Shown: positions 33,060-44,556, counted from the stretch's first letter. The stretch is 64,000 nucleotides of DNA from Gnetum montanum (GCA_015680685.1 MNCI01002197.1:244634-308633), one strand, 5' to 3'. The notes: generated by a model not told the origin, from the sequence alone. A program made the numbers and translations.

Positions 33060-33690
33060 CTCAACACATACGGTTATGTTAACACATGCCATTACTGACT
33101 AGATTAAGGTGGGCCACCTTCCCAGGAAATTTTTTGATCTTGGAAGCCCTCTAATCTATCTCCAAGTCGCTGGGAATGAACCATGTAAAGCTCTTCTGGA
33201 CTCAGCTTGCAAAGTCAACCTAATATCACAAGAGATGTACAAAGCCTAGAACCTACCTCCATTAAGAAAGAGCAATATTCAACTAGAGCTGGCCGACCAG
33301 TCCATCGCTGTTCCCTTGGGATTGGTGGAGGACATCATTACCACTATGTGTGGGTGGCCATACCCAGCTGATTTCCTAGTGATACAAGTAAATAACGATA
33401 AAGGGGACTTCTAAATATTAATGGGAAGGGCATGGCTAAGTACTATAGATGCACGTCTAAGAATTCATGATCTTTCCCTAGAAATATCTAAGGAGAACAC
33501 TTTTGGAAAGATCGAGAAGAAGATGGTTCCATGCATCGCATACAGTGATACAGGGTGCAATTGCATGCAGAGATCATGGGTTGGGAAAAATTTAGCATTG
33601 CCTACATGCAACCAGTGTGCACAAGACCTTAACCTACAAAAGTGCCTGTATGCAGCAGCCACACGCAAAGAGACACCAAATGGCTGATAG
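33060..33690 (+). pseudogene. Aspartic protease of element B
   Basis: Retroviral-type protease of the Athila group. SPLIYLQVAGNEPCKALLD leads to the active-site Asp (ALLDSACKVNLIS; C has ALLDLGSRVNLIS). Then LADQSIAVPLGLVEDI, YPADFLVIQVNN and LMGRAWLSTIDA (the GR-x-W/F-L flap strand). A Cys-rich tail (CNQCAQ, LQKCLYAA) ends at TGA 33685-33687. Stops at about 33100, 33247 and 33412 inactivate it. Where RT would follow in A, B goes straight to the 3' region. Confidence 0.85.
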
Positions 33691-35726
33691 CTGATCAACT
33701 GAACAACTCACTAATGTGCATGGAACTAACTGAGGGGATAACAAGTGCTTACATCGAAAAAATAGATGAACTTGAGCAAGTCCGTTGCTAACTTCCAAAC
33801 CTTAACCTGGAAATATCAATTGGGGGAAGTTGGAAATTCCTAAAAAATTCAAACAAGTGCTCCAATAAGAGATTACTAGTCAATGTGCAACAGACCAAAC
33901 CCTTCCATGAACTTAGAACAACTAGTACACATAAGACCTCTGAGAAGGGACGACCCTACTCATTATTTCGGATCTCCTCCTTCCAACTCAGTCATGGGGG
34001 AGATGGCCACCTCTGCTGATCAATTGAGGCCCTCAGTTCCTTTTTAAGTTTTTTTTACACATTTTTGTTTTACAAATTTCTTTAACTTTTCTTGTTTTTG
34101 TATTGCAACATCGTTCATACTTTTTCATTTCTTTGTATGGTTGTTCATGTTGTTAGGTTCGTCACCTAATAAGTGCTCCTGATGGTGGTATGAACTATAT
34201 TTTATTGATTGCTAATGTTTGTTTTTACCTTTGAGTTATAATGTTGATACTAAGGTATGGTTCTTTTGATAGAACAGGCAATGAGTCCACATCATCCATG
34301 CATTCATAAATTTCTATGGTCTCTCTTGGCTTGGAATTGTATGGTTCCTTTCTTCATAATAAAACTATTAACGAATTGGTGACTGGGTATTTCTCAAACT
34401 GAGGAAGGACTCAAGGTCTGAAAAGGGCATGAATTCAAGGGGATTTGATGCATTTGTGCTGGCCATTCTCTTAAGTGCTTGGATGTTTTCTTCTTGAGTT
34501 TTCCTTACCATTCCGACATTGCTCCATTATCGGGAAGTTGAGCTAATAAAAATAATAAGTCTTTGCATGGTGTGGTTCTCACATAAAAAAAAATAGTGAG
34601 AATTCAAAGCACATCCCTTAGACAAAATAACCATTCTTGTTACTTCAAGTGGATAGATTGGCCAAGTGTATTAATGTGAAGTCATTGGATGTGGATTGTT
34701 CAAGGCTGGATTTAGAATGAGATCTACTAAGTCACATTAACCATAAATACACAAGGGGTTGTCCACCACCTTGTTCTTGGGATTCCATTCCATTCTTTTC
34801 TTCTCATCATTCTTTCTCCATTTTCCACCTCATTGCCGGTTGTATCAATAGTCTATATGTTGGTTGATGCATTGTTGTCTTTTTGGTAAATTCTTGTGCT
34901 TAAGACTTTAACTCTTGCTTCTGAACGACATTTCTAGAGCCTACAGACTCTTTGAATGTGGGATTGTCAGGGCATAAAGGGCATGAGCCTACTTTGGGGA
35001 GGACCCACTGGCATTTCTATTTGGTGCATCAATTAACTTCTTTCCTTTAAACATTTCCGCAATCACCATTTGTTTTGTTCATTACCACCTCTAACATCCA
35101 TTTTATCGGCATTGCCATTGTTTCTTTTTCTCCATCTTTCTTATTCCTTATCTTTTTCCATTCTATTGCTACTGGAGGATCGCTGTTAGTCATGGGGGTC
35201 CTGGTCCAACATTTTCAATTTTTTCCTAACCCCTACACCTTGGGTAGTCACTAGCGTTATATCTCCAGAATCTGTATTAGCCATATCACAACTTAGCCAA
35301 TGGACTGTACACTGAGGCAAGGTATCAACTGCATTGTGATTTATTTATCCTTGCTAATATGAGACTGTGTTGTGTGTGCAGATATCAATCATACAACAAT
35401 GGATTGGAGCTGGAGGAAACGCTTAGGATGGACTAGTGTTGGAATAGATGGCAATCATACAACAATGGACTGAAGCTGAGGGAAACACTTAGGATGGACT
35501 GGTGCTGGAACAGTTATGCAAGGAACAAGATTAATGGCGCGGTTATGGATGGACAACGGAAGGTGCAATTCTGGCGTCGGCAACAACACGTCTTCTTCTT
35601 TTCTCTCTCTCTTCTCTCTCAGTTGCCAAATAAGGCTGGATGTCAAATGTGTATAGTGTTTACTCTTGTGGTCATGAACACTAATATTTCGATGTATTGT
35701 AATGATGATCTATTCACATGTCACTT
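33691..35726 (+). other. 3' region of element B, first part
   Basis: Short coding traces (LNLEISIGGSWKFLKN near 33800-33850, matching A's LKILENLK just before its RT) run to about 33990. Then comes an internal purine block TCATGGGGGAGATGG (33992-34006), similar to the true polypurine tract. From there it is AT-rich and non-coding apart from a block reading MSLLWGGPTG at 34984-35016 that is shared with D, E and the fragment at 60600. It is cut at 35726 by element C and ends with 42550-42644. Confidence 0.7.
35722..35726. repeat. Target site duplication of element C, left copy (CACTT)
   Basis: CACTT before C's LTR and CACTC at 42545-42549 after it, one mismatch. The flanks join up to a sequence parallel to C's own 3' region (ATTCACATGTCAC, then CATT-GTGTCATTCAAG). 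Confidence 0.8.
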
Positions 35727-36498
35727 TGATGAGACGTGATATGGCATGACCCACGATATCTCGCGTCGGCCCGTCGCCTTGTCTATAAATAAGAGGCAAC
35801 TTTCCCTTGTAAGATCATCTAGATCTAGACCCTTAGCTAAACTTTGGCAGTTTTACCATTCCAGAGATAGAATAATTTCCATGTGTCCACAATAGGAGTC
35901 TCAAAGTGAACGGATCTTTATTTGAGCAAATTGTACTTGAGCACACATTTGTGTACGGAAATAAAGACGAACTTTCTAATAAACCTTGTAGTGCATGGAC
36001 TAAGCTAAATAGGATTTAATTAATGTTAAATGTTTAAATGCTTTCTTAGATAATTAATCTCTCTCAACCCTCAACTCCTAGTTAAGTGCATTCAGTACGA
36101 CCGCTTCGAGCACGTGTGCTACACTTGGTGACCCACTAACGAATAGTGTTTGGTAATCCCAGTAGCGTTGCACTGGTTTAGGGTGTGTACAACAAGTGGG
36201 AACGGATACTGATGCTAGGACGATTAAAGCTTAGTTAGTAAAATTTAGTTACTTAGTCTCTTCACCCTTTCCTCTCTTAGCATAGGCAATAAAAAGATAA
36301 AAGTTACAAAAATCATACACCTCAGACTTACTTAACCATACAACCATGACAATACAAGTAAGTCTAGGAAGACAATGATTGATTAACCGTAAGTGTTCCA
36401 TAAGGCGCATAAGCACTTTGTCCTTGGAGTTTGATCAGATCATGCGTGAGATGCTCGTATTCGTATGGTTGAGTGTAGGGGTACCTCGTCACTCATCA
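35727..36498 (+). repeat. 5' LTR of element C
   Basis: TGATGAGACG start, CTCATCA end, followed by the primer site. TATA box TCTATAAATAAG at 35782-35793. Matches 41731-42544 except for a U3 segment present only in the latter. Confidence 0.92.
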
Positions 36499-36499
36499 T

Positions 36500-36516
36500 T
36501 GGCGCCGTTGCCGGGG
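36500..36516 (+). promoter_or_regulatory. Primer binding site of element C (tRNA-Asp type)
   Basis: TGGCGCCGTTGCCGGGG two bases after the LTR, complementary to the tRNA-Asp 3' end. Confidence 0.9.
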
Positions 36517-36643
36517 ACTTAGTTGTTTGTGCACTAAGTAGAACATAGAATATTATCCACATCATTGGGAAGCTTAAACGAACCCTTAAGGTTAATCAGA
36601 GAAAAATTAAACAATGGTCAATAGCACATCGAATAAGATAAAA

Positions 36644-38576
36644 ATGTCTTCTTCTCCACACAAAAGCACTTCACCACCTAGGACCAACACTAGAGAAAGT
36701 CGGCGGCACAACATACATAACCAAAATCCACCAGTTCCTCAACAATTCAGTGTGGTATATGTTCATCATGATGAATATATACTCGACTTTACCTTTGTCT
36801 TTCATCAAGATGAACAACTGCATTGGAGAGACTTGGAGGGTAACATAGTGTTGCCTCCAGACAGAGTCACCCCCAACATGCTCCTTCGTGCCCTTGCACG
36901 AATAGGCATGTCACAATTATATGCTGAGTACGTTGCATGTGATTACAACGCAAGGGACTACCATCCCACAGAAGCGTAATGTCAACGAGACTCATGGCAG
37001 GAGAGTTATCACACATTGTTGAAGGGCAAAGGACCCCATAATGCTTCGCTCGTCATAAGCAGAATTAAGGGTGGTGAACCTATTTCAATAGGTTCTCCAC
37101 AAAACGATGTTCCCCCTCCTAATGATAGTGAGGAGGTGGTGTATTAGAACCTTCACTCCACGATACACAACCCTGGTTTTGATCCCCATGAACACCAAGT
37201 GTTCAATGAGGGAACACAAACACAAGATAAGGGTGAGCATTCTGATCGTCATCACGATTGGGGTCGAGATCACCGAAGGGAAGGTAAGAAACATAGTCAT
37301 GGTGATGGTTCCCCCTCCTCTTCCCCTTCATTGCAACATTCACCCTCTCCTTCAACATCAGGACCTAGTCATAAGAAACCTAATCATGAGGATAAGGGTA
37401 AGCAAAATGGAAGACCTTGACGAGAGAGTTGAGAGCAAGGACGAGGGTAGTCTAGAAAGTCAAGGCATGAAAAAAGGAAAGTAGGGAACCACATAGGCAT
37501 CACAGATGCCATGAGAGGAATGACAATGAAGAACCCCTACTTGCAACCTGAAGCATGTTAGACATAACGGAGGCCATTAGAATACCTACAAGGCACCAAA
37601 AAGATAGCCAGATCAAGAGACTAGACATGAATAATATCCCACGATTTGAGGGGGGATACAACGCTGATCCACAGAATCACTTACAAGCATTTCACGATGT
37701 CTTTGCCTTGCAGAACATTGAAAATGAGTGGAAAAAGTTAAAGTTGTTTCTAAGGACACTCATAAAAGAAGCGGAAAGCTTGTACCGATCCTTAGAATCT
37801 GAGACCATTAGAAGGTGGAGTATGATGCTAGAATTTTTTAATGACAAGTATCAAACGTACTCTCGAGTGTCCAACTTGCGAAAGCAGATCCAAGGATGGA
37901 AGTAGGGTAATCATGAACCCTTTGATGCTGCCATGGGCCGATATTATGCATTGCTACATCATTGCCCGGGCCATGGTTACGCACAACAGGATCAACTACG
38001 CCATCTTGTAGATGGGCTAAGACATGAAACTAGGAGAACTATGGGGACATATGTCCAAGGGAGATTATTTGAACTTAGGTCCCATGAGGTTCATAGATTG
38101 TTGGAGCAAGTAGCTAAGGAAGAAGGAGAGCTACGTAAGAGAGAAAGCGAAGAAGAGTATAATTGTGATCCTTCCCTCCGAAAGAGGGGAGTGAGATTCT
38201 GTGAGGAGGAGGATGAGTCACCACTCAAAGAGTTGGTGAGTAGGAAAACCTTACCACTTCAAAAATTAACAACAGAAGTGTTGGCTAAGGTAGATCAAAT
38301 GTGGGACTCCTTAGATAGTAGATTTGACCATGATAAGAGGAGTCTAAGGAGTGAAGTAGTGACCATGATAAGAAAAAGAAGAGGGATATGGACTATGTAC
38401 GTAACAAAGGGAAGGGTAAAATGACTATCACCGAAGAGGTTGTGAATTCCAATATGGACGATGACAGTGCATGTGAAATATGCCAATATGACCATCCTAA
38501 GGGATGTTGCCCGATAATCTCACATCTGCAAGAGTTTGGGGTGTATGCACTCAACCCAAGACTTAACAAATGGTAA
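36644..38576 (+). pseudogene. Gag of element C
   Basis: From ATG 36644 (MSSSPHKSTSPPRTN). Segments: 36644-36979 (VYVHHDEYILDFTFVFHQDEQ, ending at TAA where a Gln codon is expected), the His/Ser-rich linker (37199-37420), the Gag core in 37555-37905 and 37933-38424 (LDMNNIPRFEGGYN, LEFFNDKYQTYSRV, LRHLVDGLRHETRRTMGTY, VDQMWDSLDSRF) and the compact knuckle CEICQYDHPKGCC near 38470-38508. The breaks are single-base stops and one small duplication near 38325-38365 that shifts the frame. Confidence 0.88.
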
Positions 38577-39140
38577 GCACCCCATCAGTTACCTTATCCC
38601 CAAGGTAACCCGAGGTAGTTCCACCAACCGTTAACATATTATCCAAGTGGAACTCCACCACAACCTATGGAGCAACACCAGCAGTGGAAATACCCACAGT
38701 CATGGGGGATGCCACCGACAAGGCAACAATACCCTTACCGGCAACCGGATCCATATGGCTACTACATGCAGTAGCTAATCTCTCCAAGTGACTCTGTTGG
38801 TCACATAACCCCACAATGTCACTACCAAGCTCAGGAGTATTATAGGACTCCTTCTCCTGGGAGAGACATACCACATCCATACCATCCTTTGAATCCACCC
38901 GTAACTCTTACACCAATAGCTCCACTACCACCCGCTCCAACGATGCAAGGGGAACTCCCCACTCAATTGCAGCAACACAACGCTACGAGAGCTGTAAACC
39001 TTCAAGCTACTATTGGTTCTGACAATTGTACAAGGATAAGACCTTTCTTTAGAACCAACAATCCAACTAAGCCCTCACAACCACAAGCGGTTGAGCCTCA
39101 GAACATTCCTCCATTAAATAAGGCTTTGGAGCTCCCTTCA
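38577..39140 (+). pseudogene. Gag-protease linker of element C
   Basis: Gln/Pro/Asn-rich spacer. 38889-39140 is open and reads NPPVTLTPIAPLPPAPTMQG, then QLQQHNATRAVNLQ, then RPFFRTNNPTKPSQPQ. Same role and place as 32491-33059 in B. No catalytic motif. Confidence 0.72.
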
Positions 39141-39761
39141 AACCAACAACAGAGCTCAACACATACGATTATGCTAACACATACCGTCACTGACTGGATC
39201 AAGGTGGGCCACCTTCCCAAGAAATTCTCTGATCCTGGAAGTCCTCTAATCTACCTCCAAGTCGCTGGGAATGAACCACGTAAAGCTCTTCTTGACTTAG
39301 GTTCCAGAGTCAACTTGATATCGTAAGAAATGTATAAAGCCTAGAACCTGCCTCCACTAAAGAAGAGTAATATTTGCTTAGAGCTGGCTGACCAATCCAT
39401 CACTATTCCCTTGGGATTGATGGAGGACATCGTTACCATTGTGTGTGGTTGGTCATACCCAGCTGATTTCCTAGTGATACAAGTCAACAATGACAAGGGA
39501 GACTTCCCAATAATAATGGGAAGGGCATGGCTAAGTACCGTAAACGCATTCCTAGGAATCCGCTATCTTTCCCTGGAAATATCTAAGGAAAATACTTATG
39601 GAAAGATTGAGAAGAAGAAGGTTCCATGCATCACATACAATGATACAGAGGGTGATAGCGTACAAGAGCGTTCAACATCTCCTGCATGCAACTGGTGTGC
39701 CCAGGAAGTTAACATACAAAAGTGCCTATATGTAGCAACCACACAACAAGAGAACACCTAG
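39141..39761 (+). pseudogene. Aspartic protease of element C
   Basis: HTVTDWIKVGHLPKKF, SPLIYLQVAGNEPRKALLD, the active site in ALLDLGSRVNLIS (39280-39325), then a TAA and TAG, then LADQSITIPLGLMEDI, YPADFLVIQVNNDKGDFPII, MGRAWLSTVNA and the Cys-rich tail (CNWCAQE, IQKCLYVA) ending at 39761. Two stops just after the active site (39325, 39342) separate it from the flap half. Confidence 0.87.
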
Positions 39762-41730
39762 TGGTTGATAGCTAATCAAGAGAGCAACCCACCAATATGC
39801 ATGGAACTAACTGGGGGAGCAACTTGCATCCACGAAGAAAGCATAGATGCACTGGAGCAAGAGTGTCGCCAACTTCCAACCCTTAATTTGAAACCACCAA
39901 TTTAGGAAAGTTGGAAACTCTTAGAAAATCCAAATGAGTACTTCGATAGGAGAATACTAGTCTGTGTGCAACCGACCAACCCTTATCATGAACCTAGAAC
40001 GGTCTATGCACATAGCACATTTGAGAGAGGATGATCTCGCTCATTATTTTAGATCTCTCCCTTTCAATTCAATCATGGGGGAGATGGCCACCAATGCTGA
40101 TCATTTGCAGCCCTCAGTTTCTTTTTAATTTTTTGTTTTACACATTTTTATTTTATAATTTTCCTAACTTTTCTTGTTTTTGTTTTACAACATCGTTTAT
40201 ACTTTTTCATTTCTTTGTGTGTTTGATTATTTTGTTTAATTCGTCACCTAATAAGTGCTCCTGATGGTGGTGTGAACTGTATTCCATTGATTGCTAATGT
40301 TTGGTTTTTACCTTTAAGTTACGATGTTGATACTAAGCTATGGTTCTTTTGATATAGTAGGCAATGAGTCCACTTCATCCATAAAATTATATGGCCGCTC
40401 TTGGCTTGGAACTGTATAATCCCTTTCTCAATAATAAGAACTATCAACGAACTGGTGACTGGGCATTTCTCAAACTAAGGAAGGACTCAAGGATTGAAAA
40501 GGGTGTGACTTCAAGGGAATTTGATGCACTTGTGCTGGCCATTCTCTTGCATGCTTGGATGTTTTCTTCTTGAGTTTTCTTACCATTTCGATGTTGCCGC
40601 ATTATCAGGAAGCTGAGCAAATAAAAATAATAAGTCTTTGCATGGTGTGGTTCTCACGTAAAAACACAAAAAAAAAACAACAAACACAGTGAGAATTCAA
40701 AGCGCACCCCTTAGATGAAATAATCATTTGGGCTACAAGCATTGGTTATGGAACTAACATAAACATGTTCCCTCTAACTAAGGCCCTTCTCGCTTCCCAC
40801 TTTCTCCTCTTTCGTTTCGTCGGAATGGTGGTGGCTTTTTGGTGAAGGCATTTTTGTTACTTTAAGTGGATGGATGGGCCGAATGTATTAATGTGAAGTC
40901 ACTGAATGTGGTTTGTTTGAGGTCGGATTTGGAATGGGATCTACTAAGTCACATTAACCATTAATACACAAGGGGCTGTACACCNNNNNNNNNNNNNNNN
41001 NNNNNNNNNNNNNNNNNNNNNNNNNNNNNNNNNNNNNNNNNNNNNNNNNNNNNNNNNNNNNNNNNNNNNNNNNNNNNNNNNNNNNNNNNNNNNNNNNNNT
41101 CTCCATCTTTCTTATTCCTTATCTTTTTCCATTCTATTGCTACCGGAGGTTCACTCTCAATCATGGGGGTCCTGGTCCAATTTTTTCGATTTTCTCCTAA
41201 CGCCTACACCTCAAGTAGTCACCAATATTATATCTCCAGATCCATATTAGCCATATCACAACTCAGCCAATGGACCTTACGCCGAGGCAAGGTATTAACT
41301 ACATTGTGAGTCATTTACCCTTGCTAATATCAGACTGTGTTGTGTGTGTAGATGGCAATCATACAACAATGGATTGGACCTAGAGGAAACACTTGGAATG
41401 GACTGGTGCTGAAGCGGTTATGCAAGGAACGAGATTGATGGCATGCTTATGGATGAACAATGAAAAGCGTAATCCTGGTGTCGGCAGCAACAAACTTCTT
41501 CTTTCTTTTTTCTCTCTCTCTTCTCTCTTAGCTGCCAAATAAGGCTGGATGTCAAATGTGTATAGTGTTCACTCTTGTTGTCATGAACACTATGTTTGCC
41601 ATGTTTTGTAATGATGATCCATTCACATGTCACCCCATCTACCATTAGTGTCATTCAAGTCAATAATCCCATACCTTTCCAATATTTTGTAAGGAACTCG
41701 AGGATGAGTTTTCATTCAGTCATGGGGGTA
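39762..41730 (+). other. 3' region of element C
   Basis: Short coding traces up to about 40070 (TGGATCIHEESIDALEQE, then SWKLLENPNEYFDRRILVC), then the internal purine block AATCATGGGGGAGATGG at 40071-40087. AT-rich after that, without an ORF I trust. The polypurine tract AGTCATGGGGGTA is at 41718-41730. The gap of N removes the place where the LLW block seen in B, D and E should be. Confidence 0.68.
40985..41099. other. Assembly gap (115 N)
   Basis: Run of N in the 3' region of element C. The sequence on both sides parallels element B, where the matching interval is longer (about 34760-35130), so the number of N is probably too small. Confidence 0.99.
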
Positions 41731-42544
41731 TGATGGGACGTGATATTGCATGGGCCACGATATTGTGTCTGGGATATTGCGTTGGCCCTTGCGATACCGC
41801 GTACGCGATATCGCAGCTTGTTGCCTTGTCTATAAATAAGAGGCAGCTTTCCCTTGTAAGATCATCTAGATATAGAATCATAGCTAAACTCTGTTAGTTT
41901 TACATTCCAAATATAGAATAAATTCCATGTGCCCGCAATAGGAGTCTCAAAGTGAACGGATCTTTATTCGAGCAAATTGTACCTGAGCACACATTTGTGT
42001 ACAGAAATAAAGATGAACTTTCTGATAAACCTTGCAATGCATGGACTAAGCTAAATAGAATTTAATTAATGTTAAATGTTTAAATTCTTTCTTAGCTAAT
42101 TAATCTCTCTTAACCCTCAACTCCTAGTTAAGTGCATTTAGTACGACCGCTTCATGCACGTATGCTACGCTTGGTAACCCATTAAAGAATAGTATTTGGT
42201 AATCCCAATAGCGTTGCACTAGTTCAGGGTATGTACAGCAAGTGGGAATGGATACTAATGCTAGGACGATTAAAGCTTAGTTAGTGAAAGTTAGTTACTT
42301 AGTCTCTTCACCCTTTCCTCTCTTAGCATAGGTGATAAAAAGATAAAAGTTACAAAAATCATACACCTCAGACTTACTTAACTATACAACTGTGACAATA
42401 CAAGTAAGTCTGGGAAGACAACGATTGATTAACCTTAAGTGTTCCATAAGGCACATAAGCACTTTGTCCTTGGAGTTTGACCGGATTGTGCATGAGATGC
42501 TCGTATTCGTATGGTTGAGTGTAGGGGTACCTCGCCACTCATCA
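41731..42544 (+). repeat. 3' LTR of element C
   Basis: TGATGGG start (one change from TGATGAG), CTCATCA end. TATA box TCTATAAATAAG at 41829-41840. Just before it, 41789-41815 is a near-perfect palindrome centred on GCGTACGC that is absent from the 5' LTR. Confidence 0.92.
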
Positions 42545-42549
42545 CACTC
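42545..42549. repeat. Target site duplication of element C, right copy (CACTC)
   Basis: Partner of 35722-35726, one mismatch. Confidence 0.8.
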
Positions 42550-42644
42550 TATTCACCATTACTGTCATTCAAGTCAATAATCCCATACCTTCCTAATATT
42601 TTGTAAGAAACTCGAGGACGAGTTTTCATTCAGTCATGGGGGTA
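42550..42644 (+). other. 3' region of element B, last part, with polypurine tract
   Basis: The remaining 95 bp of B after C. Nearly identical to 41640-41730 of C (GTCATTCAAGTCAATAATCC, ATTTTGTAAG, ACTCGAGGA). Ends in the polypurine tract AGTCATGGGGGTA (42632-42644). Confidence 0.85.
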
Positions 42645-43445
42645 TGATGAGCCGCAATATCACATCTGCCATGCGATATCGCGTACGCGATATCGCATCC
42701 TGCCTCATCTTCTATAAATAAGAGGTAGGCACCCTTAGTTCTAGATAGTTAGACTTAGACCCTTAGTCAAACTCTTGTAGTTTTACCATTCCAGAGTTAG
42801 AATAATTTCTCTGTGCCTACAGTAGAAGTCATAGAGTGAATGGATCTTTATTCGAGCAAATTGTACCTAAGCACACATTTGTGTATGGAAATAAAGACGA
42901 ACTTTATGATAAACCTTGCAGCATACAGATTAAGCTAATTAGTAATTAATTCTTATTGAATGTGTTAACGCTTTTCTAGTTAATTAATTTCTCTCTCAAC
43001 CCTTAACACTCTTAGTTAAGTACACTTAGTATGACCGCTTCGAGCATGCATGTAGCGCTTGGTAACCCAGTAATGACTAGTGTTTGGTAATCCCAGCAAC
43101 GTTGCACTGGTTCAAGATGTGTATGAAAAGTGGGAACAAATACTAGTGTTAGGAACAATTAGAACTTAGTTAGTGAATAGTTAATGTAAGTTAGTCACTT
43201 AGTTCTCTTTACCTTCCCTTATTAGCACAAGACATTAAAAAGATAAAAGTTATAAAAACCACATACCTCAAGCTTACTTACCCATACAACCGTGACAATA
43301 CAAGTAAGTTTGGGAGGACAACAATCGATTAACCCTAAGTGTTCCATTAAGGCGCGTAAGCACTTAGTCCTTGGAGTTTGACCGGATCGCATGTGAAACG
43401 CTCATATTCGTATGGTTGAGTGTAGGGGTACCTTGCCACTCATCA
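42645..43445 (+). repeat. 3' LTR of element B
   Basis: TGATGAGCCGC start, CTCATCA end. 42671-42698 is a perfect 28-bp palindrome, 13 bases before the TATA box TCTATAAATAAG (42711-42722). Otherwise matches 29636-30393. Confidence 0.92.
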
Positions 43446-43450
43446 AAATG
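43446..43450. repeat. Target site duplication of element B, right copy (AAATG)
   Basis: Partner of AAGTG at 29631-29635, one mismatch. Confidence 0.78.
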
Positions 43451-43929
43451 GAACTCCACTGCAATCATATGAGCAATATCAATAGTGGCAACAACCACAG
43501 TCATGGGCACTAGAACCACCAAGGTAGGAATACCCTTATAGACAACCTGATCCAAATGGGTACTATGTTCAGCAACCCCTATCTCCACGTGACTCCTCTA
43601 ATCATGTTTCTACTTTCTAGTCTCACTACCACCCTTCTAATTATTATTGAACTCATTCTTCACATGCAAGAAGGGATACCACCTTTTACCCTTATCCTCC
43701 TCCTATTCCTACACATCTTCCTCCTCCAGCGGCATAGCTACCACCTGCTCCACTTATGTAGGGTGAACTACCAACTCAACCGCAACAATGCAATGCTACT
43801 AGGGCCATTAACCTACAATTGGGTAATCAACCGAGTGGTTCAGATACTTAATCAAAGAAAAGATCTTTCTTCTAACCATGCAGTCCACCTAAGCCCTCAA
43901 ATACACGTGCGGTTGACAATCTTGTTTCT
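43451..43929 (+). pseudogene. Gag of element A, second part (linker)
   Basis: Resumes exactly where A's gag broke off at 29635: GGAACTCCACTGCAATCATA continues the phrase kept intact in B (32550) and C (38648). Gln/Pro/Ser-rich linker with coding traces and stops, running into protease. Confidence 0.8.
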
Positions 43930-44556
43930 TTGCCTTCCTCTGTATCAAATTCCTTCGAGTCCCCTTCAAACCAAACATCACCTAGGATCCATACTATTAT
44001 ACTTACTCACATCATATCTAATTGGATCCATGTTGGAAAACTTCCTAGGAAATTAGCCAATCTTGGAAGTCCTCTCATTTATTTGCAGATTACTAGAAAT
44101 GAGTCATGCAAAGCTCTTCTCGACTCAAGTTCTAGTGTCAACTTGATCTCTCATGAGATGTATATTGCATGGAACCTACCTCCTTTAAAGAAGAGCAATA
44201 TCATATTAGAATTGGTAGACTAGTCCATCACTATTCCATTAGGACTGGTGGAAGACATTATGACCATTGTCTGTGGGTGGTCTTATCCTATTGATTTCCA
44301 AGTGATCAAGGTGGAGAACTGCAAAGGGGATTTTCCAATCATCATGGGAAGGACATGGCTTGGAATCATTGATGCAAGAATGGACATCAGAGATCTTTCC
44401 CTGGAAATATCCAAAGAAAATGCATTCGGAAAGATCAAGCAGAAGCAAGTTCCATGTATCGCATACAATGATATAGGGTGCAATTATGTGCAAAAACTCT
44501 GGGCCATGAAACAAGCATCTATCTCTGCATGCAACAACTGTGCACTAGAAGCATAA
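43930..44556 (+). pseudogene. Aspartic protease of element A
   Basis: ILTHIISNWIHVGKLPRKLA, SPLIYLQITRNESCKALLD with the active-site Asp in ALLDSSSSVNLIS (about 44115-44150), then ELVD, a TAG at 44221, LVEDIMTIVCGWSYPIDFQV and MGRTWLGIIDARMDI, Cys tail CNNCALEA. Fewer lesions than its RT. Followed after a short spacer by RT, the order of Ty3/gypsy elements. Confidence 0.87.

Larger units (their letters stand above)
35727..42544 (+). mobile_element. Non-autonomous Athila-like element C
   Basis: LTRs 35727-36498 and 41731-42544, primer site, gag, linker, protease, 3' region, polypurine tract. No RT, RNase H or integrase between protease and 3' region, the same architecture as B. It sits in B's 3' region. 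The assembly gap 40985-41099 lies inside it. Youngest member of the A-B-C series by nesting. Confidence 0.92.
29636..43445 (+). mobile_element. Non-autonomous Athila-like element B
   Basis: LTRs 29636-30393 and 42645-43445, primer site, gag and protease, then a 3' region that is split by element C (35727-42544). There is no RT, RNase H or integrase between protease and the 3' region. It is inserted in the gag of A. The two LTRs share TGATGAGCCGC starts and a U3 different from C's. Confidence 0.9.

Noticed and set aside
29636-43445. Reading the four plus-strand LTRs as a tandem array made by unequal recombination
   Set aside because: The LTRs form two pairs with different U3 sequences, each pair has its own 5-bp duplication, and the interrupted host sequences rejoin exactly. 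Nesting explains all of this and recombination does not.
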